Positions 45,901-57,765 of a DNA stretch of 64,000 nucleotides are shown one piece after another. Made by a program: the position numbers and the translations under genes. The stretch is from Artemia franciscana. Lineage: Eukaryota > Arthropoda > Branchiopoda > Anostraca > Artemiidae. The stretch spans positions 51,147,317-51,211,316 of the forward strand of contig NC_088867.1 of the NCBI RefSeq assembly GCF_032884065.1. The letters run 5' to 3'. Within the stretch, counting starts at the first letter, position 1; the number at the start of each line of letters is the position of its first letter. A model generated the notes under the pieces. The model worked only from the letters and a program-made list of their open reading frames with translations. It did not search any database and was not told the DNA's origin.

Positions 45901-47738
45901 TGATAGGTACACAATTATTCTGCATATTATGTAGTAAGAATTGTTTTCTAACTTCACATAGTACAAATACTTTACCCCCACCCCCTAATAGGCAAATATA
46001 TAGCCCAAACTATATATTTTCAATCTACTCTGTCACTTCGTCTTGCCTCACGCTATGCTGGAAGAAACTCACGAAAAAAAAAACGGTTCTATAATGCGTC
46101 AATGAATGAATAACTTGAGTGGTAGGGGGTTTATCATACAAGTACCCAAAAAGATACCCACTTTGGTCTCTAAATGCAACAGCGCAGAATGCTCTCCCTT
46201 CCTAGCAGGAGTGGGGCTTACATTTATACTGGAGACCCAGTTCAGCCAAGATATCAAATAAAACAATAAAATCTAGCAGCGCTTGTTGCAAAATTTCAAG
46301 AACGGATAAGGCAAGATCAAACACATTTTAACAAGAATTTCGAGCAAAGAAAGCAGTAGCAACCCTACCCATAGCCCTATTCAAGAACAGGTTTGGTTTA
46401 AGATTATTGACGTGACTAAAATGGTGTTGCCATAATTATAGGAAATAGACAGTTAAACCAGCTTAAAAATGATAACTATACATGAATTCTGTTTTGCATT
46501 TGATTTGTATCGGTGATATTTATTTTCCATAAAGGAAAGAAACAGACAATAGCAAGTTCCGGTAGGAAGTTGGCCTGACTCAAATAGTGGAAAGACAAAA
46601 TGCATATTGCAAAAAAAGAAAAAGAAAATAGTCAGAAATCAAACATGCTCGCTGGCTTTGTCATTTTGGACAAGGAGGAACGTTTTAAAATTTTGAACCA
46701 AAATTGAAAGGAACAAAATGACCAGATTATATGAGAAACATAAGAAATGATAGCTTTCAACTATTGAAAAAAAAAACCTATAGAATAAAACCGAGGACCC
46801 GAAAACTTGGTATAATTCGTGAACTGCCTCAATTCTAACTTCGCATTGCTATGTTCTCCTAATTAAGGGCGCGAAGTTCGGACCGATACAAGTCAGTTAT
46901 CCCGACCATACTCAAGAAGTGAAGTTAGGTTAATCATAATGAAATATACCAAAATATGATGAAAATATAATACTTTAGAAACAAAATTATGGAAACTGCA
47001 ACGTAAATACCCTGTCCTATTGGTGCAGCTGCAGGCTTGTCGCAAAGTCGCTAGTTTCAGAGAAGACATACCTTAAAAATAAATACATTTTTTGTAGTAG
47101 GACTGACACAAAAAAGCGAAGGTGAAACTTTAGGTTGATAACACTTTCCCTCTTTCTAGAGGAGTCTAGAAGATAATATTTATTCATCATGAAATACATA
47201 TACCATATTATATTTTACTATTCCCTCAAAGGCTCATTGGCCTGTAAAGAAGGGGGAAGACAAAGAGTCACTTACTCAGAGAATCAAAATAATCACAGAG
47301 AGAAAAGCAAAAAGGAGAAAAAGATGAGTAACAGTAATAATAATAAACAAATAAAAACAAACAAAAACTATAGAACGCGAAAACTAAATAGATTGAATAG
47401 ACTAAATTAATTAAGTAGATTAAAGACTCCATTAAAATAATAATATAAAAAAATAATATATAATAATATACATAAAATGAATATATATAATAAATAATAT
47501 AAAACATAAATAATACATAATATAAATAATAGTGGCAATACAGACCCAGGTTACTGGGCTACATGCTTTTTTTGCTATTTTTTTTTGCTAATTTTTTGTG
47601 AATAAATCATGTCTCCAGTGAAAAAATAAATAAATAGATAAAAGTAGTTTTTGAGAATCCAAAGAAAAACCTAACAGTTTTTGGGCCGCCTGAAAGAGTG
47701 GCAAAGACATTGTGTAGGCTATTTTTTATGTGTCTTAC
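42955..47738. other. Intronic sequence, mostly unassigned
   Basis: No gene. Includes repeat-like text around 43545-43810 ('ggggaggtgaggg', 'aatccagggggg') and 43955-43990 ('gacgtacacaggggaagg'), an AT-only stretch 44690-44870, and relatives of the 41862 element at 45955-46052 and of 'aggttaatc..aa.gaaa.ata' at 41805 and 46929. Confidence 0.4.
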
Positions 47739-47878
47739 CTTTGTTCAATTCCCAGGTGGGCGTTGATGGAAGCATATCGCGCAGTGCCAGTTAAGTTCTT
47801 ATCTTCTCTGTATGGTATGTGTAACCGAGTGCGCGAATCTCGAAACTTTTTTGCCAACCCAAAATCAATAAGGAACAG
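47739..47878 (-). CDS. CSNK1A1: Casein kinase I alpha exon with DFG and activation loop
   Basis: A 140-bp exon: 46 codons plus two bases of a split Ser codon. Residues 1-10 read [10 protein letters not shown], with the Mg-binding DFG (5-7). Then [20 protein letters not shown] and [17 protein letters not shown] form the activation segment of CK1, including the TGTARYAS signature. The usual animal form has KKYRDNRTRQH, so F, S and L here are conservative departures. Acceptor TTTTTAG, donor GTAAGAC. Phase 0 start joins the NK of the previous exon. Confidence 0.96.
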
Positions 47879-48627
47879 CTAAAAATATATATAATCAAGT
47901 TTATGAATATATGCCATTAAAAAAAGAAGCTAAACTCCTCGGATCAACAGTACACATTAGAAGACAAATGGATTACCTAGACAAACGGGATACATTAAAC
48001 CGACACAGATAACAGTGTCGAAGCACTTGAAATTTATCTGTTTATAAATACCAAATAGTAAAAAGTAGAAAAAAAGATTCCCACAGATCTGACTCTTAGG
48101 GGGAGGGAGTAGAGTCAAGACTTTTCCTGTGATGCGAGGGAGGGTAAAACTGTGTATTTTTATCTACCCTAATGTTTCTATTTTAGAACTTTCGTATTGG
48201 GAAATAATGCCAATTGACTTGTCAAGCCCAAAGGGCTTGACTAAGATGCAACTTCACTGAGGCGATCTACCATTACCACTTCATCTTATTCATTCTTAAT
48301 TTAAGCAACTTAATCCTTTTGAAATTAATTTTCAAACATGTTCTCGCTCCCTGAACGCTCTGAAAATGCATTATATTGGTAGCATTTTTTATCTAGAAAA
48401 CATAAATCGCCTGAGCAGTTTAAGTCTAGGAAACTTTTACCTTTAATAAAATGCTACAATGATGTGCTATTTACTAGGCTATAACTCTTGAAGGGCGCAA
48501 CTCTTCAATGAAACCCTGTAACGCTCTCGGCAGTCACGGTTTTGGTTTTATATTGACCGAGTGCTGAGTAGCTTTACCGTCTCTGTGTACTTATGTTGTA
48601 TGACGGGTTAGAAATAAATAAATAATT

Positions 48628-49075
48628 GCCTATGGACCAATATTAGTAAGGATGGTAGATTCAATGAGGACATGAAAAAGTAACAAAGGTACAGGGTATA
48701 TTTTAACGTTCGAATATAGTTTGGAAGAATGACCAGTTCAGATCCGAAATGAGGGCATTTCGAATGGCATGCTAGATGTTTTCCAGGTGTTCAAGGATAG
48801 CTTTAGGTGCTTTTTTGAATGACCGAGTATCAAGTAATAAGCTGTACGAAAAATGTGGTTCTATCTTACTCTCTAGAGCTGTAGTAAAAGAAAGGTTAAG
48901 ATGGGGGGGGGCACAATTTGAGGGATGAAAGGTCGTCAAAAATAGTAAAAATAGTGCTTTTTGGTAATCTCATAGACGCCAAACGAAAAGTAGGACGCCC
49001 TAAAATGGAATGGGAAGAACTCATCAAAAAAGATTGAAATGAAGCAGGAGCGCCAGTTAGAACGGAGGAGAGGGA
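48628..49075 (+). pseudogene. RTE-like LINE, degenerate copy 5 (main part)
   Basis: Frames show NISKDGRFNEDMKK-like sequence near 48640, 'LDVFQVFKDSFRC' near 48775, 'DRVSSNKLYEKCGSI' near 48825 and 'AKRKVGRPKMEWEELIKKD' near 48975. Continuity is then broken by ~610 bp; the family's last ~90 bases reappear at 49690-49785. Dead. Confidence 0.7.
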
Positions 49076-49179
49076 AGGGGGCATATTTGCCCCTCTAGAA
49101 TGTCAAAAATACTTTTTTGGCATTTTATTGAGTCAAAATAGAATTGACCCCTCCCTGGACTTTGAAAGAATACCTTCTT

Positions 49180-49545
49180 GTTTTCACCACTCCAGAAGAT
49201 CCAAAATACGGCAAATAGGGCTGGCTGCGCTTTTACAGATGACTCACTCCAGCCTCTAGATTCGATGCAGCGTCGATGGCAGTCTTCTACAAGTACATGA
49301 ATTCGCCTCCTCAGACGATCTCTCTTGTATTGTTACCCCATTGTCCAACCGACAAGGCAGACGCGAAGGTACACAACTCGGTCCAATTATCTGAAGGAGG
49401 ACACGCCAAGAACCGAGTATTTGAGGGAAAGCTTCATCCAGCGTTACACTTCTATCTGGAACAATCTTCCTGGGGATATTATTCTGCAAATTCCTCTGTT
49501 GACTCCTTCAAAAGAAGGCTTAAAGATATTTAAAGTCTAGAGGTT
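49180..49545 (+). pseudogene. Different LINE C-terminal fragment, inserted in RTE copy 5
   Basis: Reading frames shift from 'IQNTANRAGCAFTDDSLQPL' (about 49200) through a frame like 'RWQ..VFYKYMNS' to SNYLKEDTPRTEYLRESFIQ and TSIWNNLPGDIIL (49325-49540). This is the C-terminal pattern of CR1/Jockey-type ORFs ('IQNRAARL', 'L..RR....L..FYK', 'RT...K.SFIP....WN.LP'). It lies wholly within the segment that interrupts the RTE copy. Confidence 0.65.
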
Positions 49546-49689
49546 TCTGAACAAGGTAAATAAATAACGGCATATGAGACACCTTTAAGTATCTGGCGCC
49601 GTGAATACAGGAGTAAAAAAACTCCTTACTCCCTTCCCCTCTTAAAGTTTCTTAAAATAGCGCCCCTGAGTGGGAGCTTAATGGGAGGA

Positions 49690-49785
49690 GCTGTAGAGGG
49701 GAGCTTTGAACTCAGTGGGTGGAGGAGTGTACGTAGCTTTTTTGGCCCCAGGCGGCTTGATGCTGCGATGAGTTTGCAGTAGATT
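49690..49785 (+). pseudogene. RTE-like LINE copy 5, displaced 3' end
   Basis: 'ggagctttgaactcagtggg', then 'ccccaggcggcttgatgctg', then 'cgatgagtttgcagtag', the family 3' end. It completes the copy broken off at 49075. Confidence 0.7.
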
Positions 49786-50030
49786 AATAATAGTAATAGA
49801 CCTACAATATCCAACTAAAATTTGTTTGATTAGTTACACAAGGCCGTTTCTGGGTGAGGTGTGGCTTCTCTACTAAGACATATGGGCGATTAAATTTTTT
49901 ACATTATCGTGATAGAAGAAAAGACAAAACCGATCTGATTCTTTTTGGCTGACCACGGCAAAATCTAGTATTAAATATTTGATCAAATAAAATTGTGGTT
50001 TTGTCTCAGAAAATAATGAGCCCACCTTAC

Positions 50031-50256
50031 CTTGTTACAATGACGTCCGATTCCCATGAGATAGTTGTCCGGTTTGATGTCCCGATGAATGAATGATTTT
50101 GAATGGACGTATTCTATTCTTCCTAGCATTTGGTCCGCCAGCATAAGAACTGTCTTCATTGTAAATCTTCTAGAACAAAAGTTGAAGAGGTCCTCCAATG
50201 ATGGACCTAATAAATCCATCACCAGTACATTATAGTCTCTTTCTTGGCCATAATAC
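50031..50256 (-). CDS. CSNK1A1: Casein kinase I alpha exon with catalytic loop (first exon in window)
   Basis: A 226-bp exon: one base completing a split codon (Arg in relatives), then 75 codons. It reads [60 protein letters not shown] and [23 protein letters not shown] (57-64) is the catalytic loop; the hinge is [16 protein letters not shown] is the CK1-specific helix D. Tyr65 stands where most animal CK1 alpha have Phe. Acceptor CTTTTTATAG, donor GTAAGG. With the four downstream exons, ~259 residues of an expected ~335-340 are present. The glycine loop, catalytic Lys and helix C should lie in upstream exons beyond 50256; I could not find them before 64000. Confidence 0.95.
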
Positions 50257-52545
50257 CTATAAAAAGAATAAAATGATAAATAAATTGTCAATCAAAACTA
50301 ACAATAAACCAAGAATAGAGATTTACGACATAAATTGCATATACTATTCGCGTTCCTGACAAATATTCTATCACTTTTTATCTAAACATGCAAGCCTGAA
50401 ACAGAGTCATGGTAACAGACTTGAAAATAGAGGGGGATTCCGGATTTAAGGAACGAGGGTGGCATAGATAAACATAATTGACATTTACAAATTATGAGCA
50501 CCATTTCAAATAAATCTATACAATAGTGGTCAATGCCATCAATTTTTTTCACAATTCCTTTATAGTTTTTATAAGCCCCAATAGAATCCCAGACATTTGG
50601 TTATTTCAGCGTAAAAGCCTATTCCTTTTTAAATCAGACCTCTGGTGTTGCTGGAAATTGCCTTCATTATTTTCCAGCTCTGTAGATCCACATCTTTACC
50701 CAATATATGTTGGACAACCAACCCACATGATCTAAACTCCGACTGATTAAATTGCACCTTATGTCAGCATCCAGAACGTTATGAACTAATAGAATTAGAA
50801 CTGGTTACATTTTTAGATCGTTAGATTGTTGATCTTATGATAACTTAAGTTATTAGATCTAGTAATGACACTAGAAACACACGCGGTTCCATAACAGTCC
50901 GAACAAGCAGAAGAATTACTAGAAACTGAAATCTAAAACAAGAGTCCGAATTCTGCATCCACCAACTTACCAATTGAAAGCAGTTGAATCGAAAGCGGCC
51001 AATTGAAAGCAACTTACCAATTGAAAGAATCAAAAGCAAGATTAAGAGCGGAAATTTCCAACAGCCTATTTTATAAGTGAGAGTTTTGGCGTCAATATTT
51101 TACCGAATCTTGTTGGGTGGACAAGGCTCCTGAAAACCTTCCCCTCTCGCCATCAATGATGGATTGCAACAGATCTTCTGTCAGCTAAGACTTGTTTCAG
51201 TGAAATTACGAAATTATAGAAAATTCAATCAAAATTTAAATTCTGTAAAAAACAAATCCGAGTCTGAGGTTTTTATATTATCACAATTACAGACCCTTAA
51301 TCCTAATTTCTAAAAACAACAAAATCATATATAAGAAGTATCAAGAGACTGGTAAATGAACACCAGTTTATACGAAACGCAAGCGTTACGGAGGAGATGG
51401 GCACACCTGAACACACAACAAGCCCTCATGATATTTATATGACGGCCTCTTGTAAATAAATCATCTAAAATGTACTTTTTTGTCCTTTGAACCCCATTCC
51501 TCTCCCTAAGGAGAAATTTTATGACCCGCACCATTCACGAAAGATTAGACAGGGCGAAATTAGGAGGGGAAGAAGTCAAAAGACCTACTGTAAGTGGGTC
51601 TGATTTATCAGAAAAAAACCCCTTTTACTATTTTAAACGTTAATATTTCATTCAATTAGCGCATTAAAAAACGCTCCACCCGAGGAATTGAAAACCATTT
51701 TTCTCAATTTTGTTTTAATCAAAGCAGTTTTCTCATTTAAAACTTCGGACATAGCTCCAAGAGATTAACCTTTAAAAAAAGATTTCCAATAGAACATTCT
51801 ATTTTTCCCTACTTAAAAACGGGTCACTAGAATACGCACCCAACAAGAGAAATTGTCAGTCACCCAAAAATAAGGTCGATGTCGATCAATCAAATGGGGA
51901 GTTCGCGTGCTAACATCAGCGTCTCAAAGGAAAATGACGTCAGTAAAAAAAAAAAAAGAATCAATGCAACAATGCTTAAAATATGACTAAAAAACTTTAT
52001 CACGTGGGAAAGTATTAGATAAATTATGCTTTAAAACAAAGCCTGGCGAAATAACCGGTAATCAAGCAAAACCGTTACAGAATCATTTGATCAAACAATA
52101 GCAGATTTATATCGATTTTTACGTTTATAAACAAAAAAAAAAACTCTAAACAAAGCGAAGGGTGGCTAACTTTCAAATATAATGTACATCAGTTTGTGCG
52201 CGTCACGCATGTTAGAACAGGTGGCGCGCCAAGTTGTACCCAGAGTGACGAAGAGTCTAAAACCCCTCGAGGTTGCGCCATTCTACAATATTTACTAATA
52301 CAGTTTTAAGTGGGTTCTTAAATTTTAGCATAGATGCTATAAGTAGGAAATTTATAAAAAGTAAGGCTTACTAAGCAAAATTTAAAAATTTTTAGGATTT
52401 GGAAAAAAAGCAGAATCAATCTTTTTTTTTTTTTAATGGGCATATTGATATTTCTGGCCACAAAAACGATCTAAAGAGGTCACAACTCTAAGAAAGAATT
52501 TGCGTTTTTCCCTGGGTGGCTGTATCGAACCTAAGGTGACACGCG
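50257..52545. other. Probable further intron of the kinase gene; no gene recognised
   Basis: Sequence following the acceptor of the exon at 50256. AT-rich, with small repeats of 'caattgaaagca' at 50965-51030. No CK1 N-terminal exon, RNA gene or other coding region is recognised. Confidence 0.4.
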
Positions 52546-52748
52546 AAATCAAGAAGGGGCTCACATTGTTTTCGGCTAGAAGGCAAGCGACCATGAGAAT
52601 CAATATATATTCAAGCCTGCTGCGTAGCCGTGCCGGGCCCGGCCCATGACATCAAGAAGAGGCTCATATTATCTGCAGCTATAAGACAAGCACAATGAGA
52701 ATCAACATATATACAAGCCTAGCCCGTAGGCGTGCCGGGCCCGGGCTC
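52545..52748. repeat. ~100-bp tandem duplication, each unit ending in CCGGGCCCGG
   Basis: Unit 1 (about 52548-52645) and unit 2 (about 52648-52745) share 'atcaagaa.gggctca.att', 'aaggcaagc', 'atgagaatcaa.atatat.ca', 'agccgtgccgggcccgg'. The GC palindrome CCGGGCCCGG closes each unit and contrasts with the AT-rich surroundings. Confidence 0.8.
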
Positions 52749-52854
52749 CAAATCGGCTACATAGTTGTGTTTTTCTTAAAACTGGCATATTGAGATTTAT
52801 GGCTACAAACGATCTATATAGGACATAATTTTAAGTGAGAATTTGTATTTTTTT

Positions 52855-53335
52855 TCAGCTGAGGCCAACACAGCAAGGCAATATCCTCCTCCTTCCAGTC
52901 TATTCTTTACACCCTCCCAAGAAGTTCCGGCTTTCATTTAATCCTTCCTTACGGCTTCCTCTCATTCCATTCAGGGACGACCAACTTACCATTTGGCCGA
53001 AAAGGACTATCTTTGAAAGTCTGTCATCCTTTATCCACAGAACTTGTCGTGGCGTAGTCACCTCAACTTTTTTCTCATTGAAGCCCTAGAAAACGGGATA
53101 GAACCACATTTTTCGTACAGCTTACTGTTTGAAATATGGTCAGTCAGATGAGGACCCAAAAGAGTCCATCATCAATACCTATGGAAAACATCTAACAGAT
53201 CCTCCTTCGTTTTTAGGAGCGCCCATGTTTCAGAACCATACTCGTCCACTGCCATCACTGTAGCTTCTAATATTCTAATCTTAGGTCGAAAAGTTATCTT
53301 CCCATTCATCCAAACTTTTTTTCAGCCGAGACAAA
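52855..53335 (-). pseudogene. RTE-like LINE, degenerate copy 6
   Basis: The minus strand carries the family's C-terminal half: 'ttagaatattagaagctaca', ISNSKLYEKCGSIPFSRASM-like sequence, 'RLSKIVLFGQ', and 'GWKE..EELLGGCKE' near the end at ~52870. Frameshifted, no RT core. Confidence 0.75.
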
Positions 53336-54610
53336 ACGAAACATATATAGATTAAAAAAATAGAAAAATCGAGAATTCAATTTTGGCGGGAATTCAGTTT
53401 TAGCGGGAATTCAAGATTGCCAAACAAAAAAAAAACAAACAAAAGAAGTGTTGGAGAAATATCAGCAAAATTAAGCAAAAGATCTTAAAAAGATGTAGAT
53501 TTCCTTTAAAGGTGCAGTTATCTTTGGCAATCAACAGACTTTTAATGTTATGATTTTACCGACGAAAAGCACTGCAAAGTTCAACAAATTTGCTTCGCTT
53601 ATTTTTTTTTTTTTTTTTTTTCACGGTTCAATGTGGCACCTCTGACGAAATTCTAATATCGCACAGAAAATTCGTAGTTTTGAAACAACTAAAAGCAAAA
53701 TCTTATAAAATACCGTCGTGAATACCTAAGACGAGTCCAGGGGACAAACAAGCTTTTTGTTTTTATTTTGATTTCCATGGTACCAAGGCCGTATCCAGGA
53801 TTTTTATTCGTGGATGGTTATTTTTTTCGGAAGGGGGTAACAAAAAAAAACTTAAAAAACATAAAAATTTGTCTATATGCATTAGCGTTACGTTTTTACG
53901 AGTCAGATAAAAATCTTAGGGAGGGGGTTCAAACCCCCTAGTCTCTCTCTGGATGCGGCCTTACTTGGTACTATAGGGTTTCACCTAGATCACCTCCTAG
54001 TTGTAAACATATCTATGCCTTTCATAAAAAATATCACGTGGTCAGAATTCACGATTAGAAAGAATTTACGGTCATTACTTTCGCGTACGGTTTCTGATGC
54101 TAAGATTGGGTATGCAAAAATAGCAACTAATAGGAGCAAAAATAGCCGTAAATTGTTAGCAAAACTACGCTTGACCAACTATAACCATGTTTTTCTTATC
54201 TGGCGTGCTTCCAACTTTTCTCAAAATGATATGCGATCGCTCCGTGCAGTTTATTTTTGATTTTTGTGATTTTATTTTATTTGCCTCTGTGGAATACGAA
54301 TAAATATATTGTACAAAATTTACATGCTCTAAGTATAAAAAAAAAGCTTGCCTTTTTGCATGAAGGACTGTCCGTCACTTCCATGATTGAGTTATTTCAT
54401 TGTCTGTTCCCATGTTTTCAGCTCACTGGTTGTATTATTTTTCATTTTATTTTCTTTCCTTTCTTTATACATTTCCTTGCTCTACTTTTAATTGCATTTT
54501 ATAATGGAGTATACAATCATTAATATTTAGCCTAAGTCCTTCTCGATAAATCAGATTTAAAGTAGTTCTAGGTGACAAAACTTTATTAAACGGATCCATG
54601 GCCCAAACTA
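53336..54610. other. Intergenic or intronic, no recognised gene
   Basis: Includes a dispersed repeat at about 53785-53960 ('aaggccgtatccaggatttt' to 'tggatgcggccttacttgg'). Relatives are near 58545-58625 and 60290-60370. Open frames at 54015-54523 show no domain. Confidence 0.4.
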
Positions 54611-54614
54611 TGTC

Positions 54615-55105
54615 TGTAAGTCATTTTTGGCTGTCATACCTCGGGTCCACACAGATGCGATTTGCACAAAAACATGACCCGTTAAAAACACACGGCAAAG
54701 AGCCTGGTTATAAATTTTATAAAAATGGTTTGTATTGAGAAATTAATTTTGGGTGTAAGATGAAAGTCAATAGTAATAACTGAAGCCCCTTGTAACTGAA
54801 TCCTTGCTCAATTGAACCCCATTTAACTGAACACTCGTGCAACTGAGCCCTCGTTTAACTGGATGTCCGTTCAACTCAACCAGCGTGTAATTCATATTGA
54901 GTTCTTTCTATTCTTTAATATCTATATATTTCTTTACTCTACTTGTATTTGTTTTATAGTGGAATGATTTTGGGTGTCATACTTTAGGTTGACGCAAATG
55001 CGATTTTACACACAAAAAAAGAGCCTAATTCTAAATTTAAAAAATGGATTTCACTGAAAATTTAGTTTTAGGTGTACGATGGAAATCAATAATATGCTTA
55101 TAGCA
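54615..55105. repeat. Diverged direct duplication (~345-bp spacing) with a 16-17-bp minisatellite between
   Basis: 'ggctgtcatacctcgggt', 'gatgcgatttgcacaaaaa' and 'aaatgg.ttgtattgagaaat' (54628-54760) recur as 'gggtgtcatactttaggt', 'aatgcgattttacacacaaa' and 'aaatggatttcactgaaaat' (54973-55060). Between them, 54784-54890 repeats 'ccttgtaactgaa'-type 16-17-mers about six times. Confidence 0.6.
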
Positions 55106-55524
55106 TAAAAAACAACATCCCGACCATTATAAACGCCACTTCACTACGAAAGAAGCAAGCAAAAGGCCATGGTCGATGATAATTTTGTTAAATCCTATTT
55201 TTGTTTTCTGCGTTTTAGCAGCTTTGGTGTGGCCGGTTTCGCCTTTTGCTTCATCCGTTATCCACGAGCTGTTTAGCACCCGAAAATAGTAGACCTAAGG
55301 GATTCAAGGACACCATCCGATGTTTCATAAGAGAACTAGTCAGTTACGCCTCATTCATAATAAAATTTTAGCAATACCATGATTTAGCCAGCTAACCTAA
55401 ACCAATCAGAATGTTTAAGTCAAAGAAATTCCGAATTAAAAAAAAAAAAGATTGGGTCAATTTAGTGCTAAATAAATCTCGGTATCAGTAAAATCTCCAT
55501 GTGAATTGGCCATTTTAGACAGAT

Positions 55525-55590
55525 TGGCAGCATCCGGGTATTAGCACCCGGTATTAGTACCCGGGTATTAGCATCCAAGTATTAGTGTGA
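55525..55590. repeat. Short tandem repeat 'ccgggtattagca'
   Basis: Four imperfect units of 14-16 bp ('catccgggtattag', 'cacccggtattag', 'tacccgggtattag', 'catccaagtattag'). Confidence 0.8.
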
Positions 55591-56359
55591 GTGGTAAAAT
55601 ACAATTAGGCAGTGAAATTACCTCTTTTTACCAATTTCTTACTTATTTAATTATTTTTCTTAGGGCGATGTACCGTAAAGAATCCCTCGTAAAGAATCTC
55701 GTCCATTAAAAAAAAATTTTAGTCCATTAGTTAAATTAATTAGAAATGATTGGGCAGTCTTGTCATAACTTGTAGAGCTTGGATAAGGTATCTAAATAAA
55801 CGACAGAAAAGTGTGGATTTTATTTTTCTGATTGAACAGATCAGGAGTTTCTTTTAAGTTCCGAAAAGGGCAGTCCCTAAAAATGTTCTAGCATAACACC
55901 TAAGAAAACACTAAAAATCAGTTCAAAGAAGATATCTTTTGAGCAATTTGACAGCATTGGGAGAGTCATGTGGTTCTACCCACTTTGATTGAAAACCTTG
56001 TCGAAACAGGTGATGGATTAATTATGTTGTCAGTTACACTGAATAAACAGTGTTTTGCTTAACAATTAGTAAAAGATTACATTTTTCTTTATTTTAAACT
56101 AGCCTCTCGTTAGATTTTCGCACTTTTGACACACTCAGGATCCCCTATCAATTTTTACTAAAATTATAAGGAAGTACGATTTGAATGACTTAGCATTTTT
56201 GGGAGTTCCCTGTGGTACTGTGAAAATTCGCTAATGAGCCTTTTGTCTTTGAGACGGGGACCCGACACTAAGAATAGCAAAACGACTTGCAAAGTATCGA
56301 AAGGCCTTAATTTCTCTTAATATTACAGGCAATAGACTTTTGTGTCTAAAATTATTTTG

Positions 56360-56660
56360 CAAGAATACAAGACTGAGTAGTGTGCATTTAGCTATTGACC
56401 GTATTATTTTTCATCTTATATTTATTTGATAAGAACACAAATTCGGCCATTTTTAGTATTTTGAGCCTTAAATTATGTAATTTATATTACATAAATTAGT
56501 AAATTTTGAGCCTTAAATTCTTTAGCCTGAATACCAGACTGAGTAGTGTGCGTGTAGCTACTGACCGTATTATTTTTCATCTTGCATTGTCATATTATAT
56601 TTATTTGATAAGAACACAAATTTGGCCATTTTTAGCATTTTGAAACTTAAAATTTTTAAC
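56360..56660. repeat. Direct duplication, ~165-bp spacing
   Basis: 'agactgagtagtgtgc', 'gaccgtattatttttcatct', 'tatttgataagaacacaaat' and 'ggccatttttag' occur at 56370-56465 and again at 56537-56640, the second with a ~15-bp insertion. Confidence 0.8.
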
Positions 56661-57599
56661 CATGTGATTAGTTGGAGTTGAAAGAGTAAAGCCTGCTAGG
56701 GACACAATATCTATGAAAAGAAAAAACACTGAGTATTTTCATGAAAAAATTAAAAACAAGATTACACGAGAATTAAATAATATAAAAGATTATTTCCTAA
56801 ATTATGCATGATTAACATTAAAATCACCTCCTAAATTAAATTCAAGAAATAGAAAAATAAAAATGTACCTAAAATTAATGATATGATGTTGTGTTTACAA
56901 ATTACGATTCGTTATGTTACGATACGTTGTGTTACGGATAACGATACGATAAATTGTATTAACAAAGCTAACTATTTATTCTATAATCTTCAATTTTTAA
57001 GATGAAATCTTCCAATGCAAATCTTTCAGTTGCTGTTCTACTATGACGAATCACATAACCGCAGTGATTAGCAAAACTGTAAAATTAACTTCATCTCACA
57101 AAGTGAAATATTTCTCTTGAATTTAACAATTTTGTCATGTTTAAGGCAGTGAGCTATTCTAATATACCCACTTCTATCTATATGCCCACTTTCACAGATA
57201 CATACAGGCCCAAACCTCAGGATTGGAAATGGGATGGTTGGGGATCTGTCCAATGGGTATGGAGTAAAAAAAGATAAAACGATATTTTTTTAAGCTTTTA
57301 ACTTTTACTATTTTTTTTAATCAAGTTTTTTTTGGATTAGGCGAAAAGTAATATCTAATTTCTCTAGGGCGCAATTAAACAACACAATGTGGTAAAAAAG
57401 AAACGTGTCGACATACAGGGTGGAGCGGGGATGAGATTTGGATAATACTTCCAGGGAGATTTTTAAAACTTTCTTCTATCCCACTGCTCTTGAAATGCGT
57501 TTGTGGCGTAAACCTCGAACACTTCTTGAGCCCCCCCCCCCGTCATTACAAATATAAAATTGAGGTATGTATTTTATAATTTGTTTGCAGGATTATCCA

Positions 57600-57765
57600 G
57601 ACAATTAAATGGCCATAGGATTCGATATAAGAAGATCAGGAAACAGTTTTCTACATTGAAATGGTCATAAAATTTAATGGTCATAGGAATTTAAAAGGGC
57701 TACAGTAAATGGTCATAGGAATTTAAATGGGCTACATTAAATGGTCATAAGATTCGATATTAGCC
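57600..57765. repeat. Short imperfect tandem repeat 'aatggtcataggaattta'
   Basis: Five or so units of 'aatggtcata.gaatttaa', alternating with 'gggctaca' and 'gattcgatat' elements. Confidence 0.65.

Larger units (their letters stand above)
40782..47738 (-). other. CSNK1A1: Casein kinase I alpha intron (7.0 kb)
   Basis: Donor GTAAGA, acceptor TTGCAG. Holds a 'aaggatatcaaaat' repeat cluster (40985-41240), a foldback element (41862-41990), a tRNA-derived SINE (42799-42940) and several AT-rich stretches (44690-44870, 47330-47530). Small open frames within (42075-42284, 45174-45398, 47189-47410) are low-complexity and lack family features. Confidence 0.75.
47879..50030 (-). other. CSNK1A1: Casein kinase I alpha intron (2.2 kb)
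   Basis: Donor GTAAGG, acceptor TTTTTAG. It is occupied by an RTE copy broken by another insertion (48628-49790) and AT-rich sequence. Confidence 0.8.

Noticed and set aside
47189..47410. Lys/Asn-rich plus-strand frame
   Set aside because: Low-complexity translation of A-rich intronic DNA.
54015..54260. 81-codon plus-strand frame
   Set aside because: Basic and without recognisable family, start context or splice partners; it also overlaps an open frame on the other strand.
57068..57253. 61-codon minus-strand frame with Cys and His residues
   Set aside because: It has no ordered zinc-finger spacing, a nearby stop on each side and no related sequence in the window.
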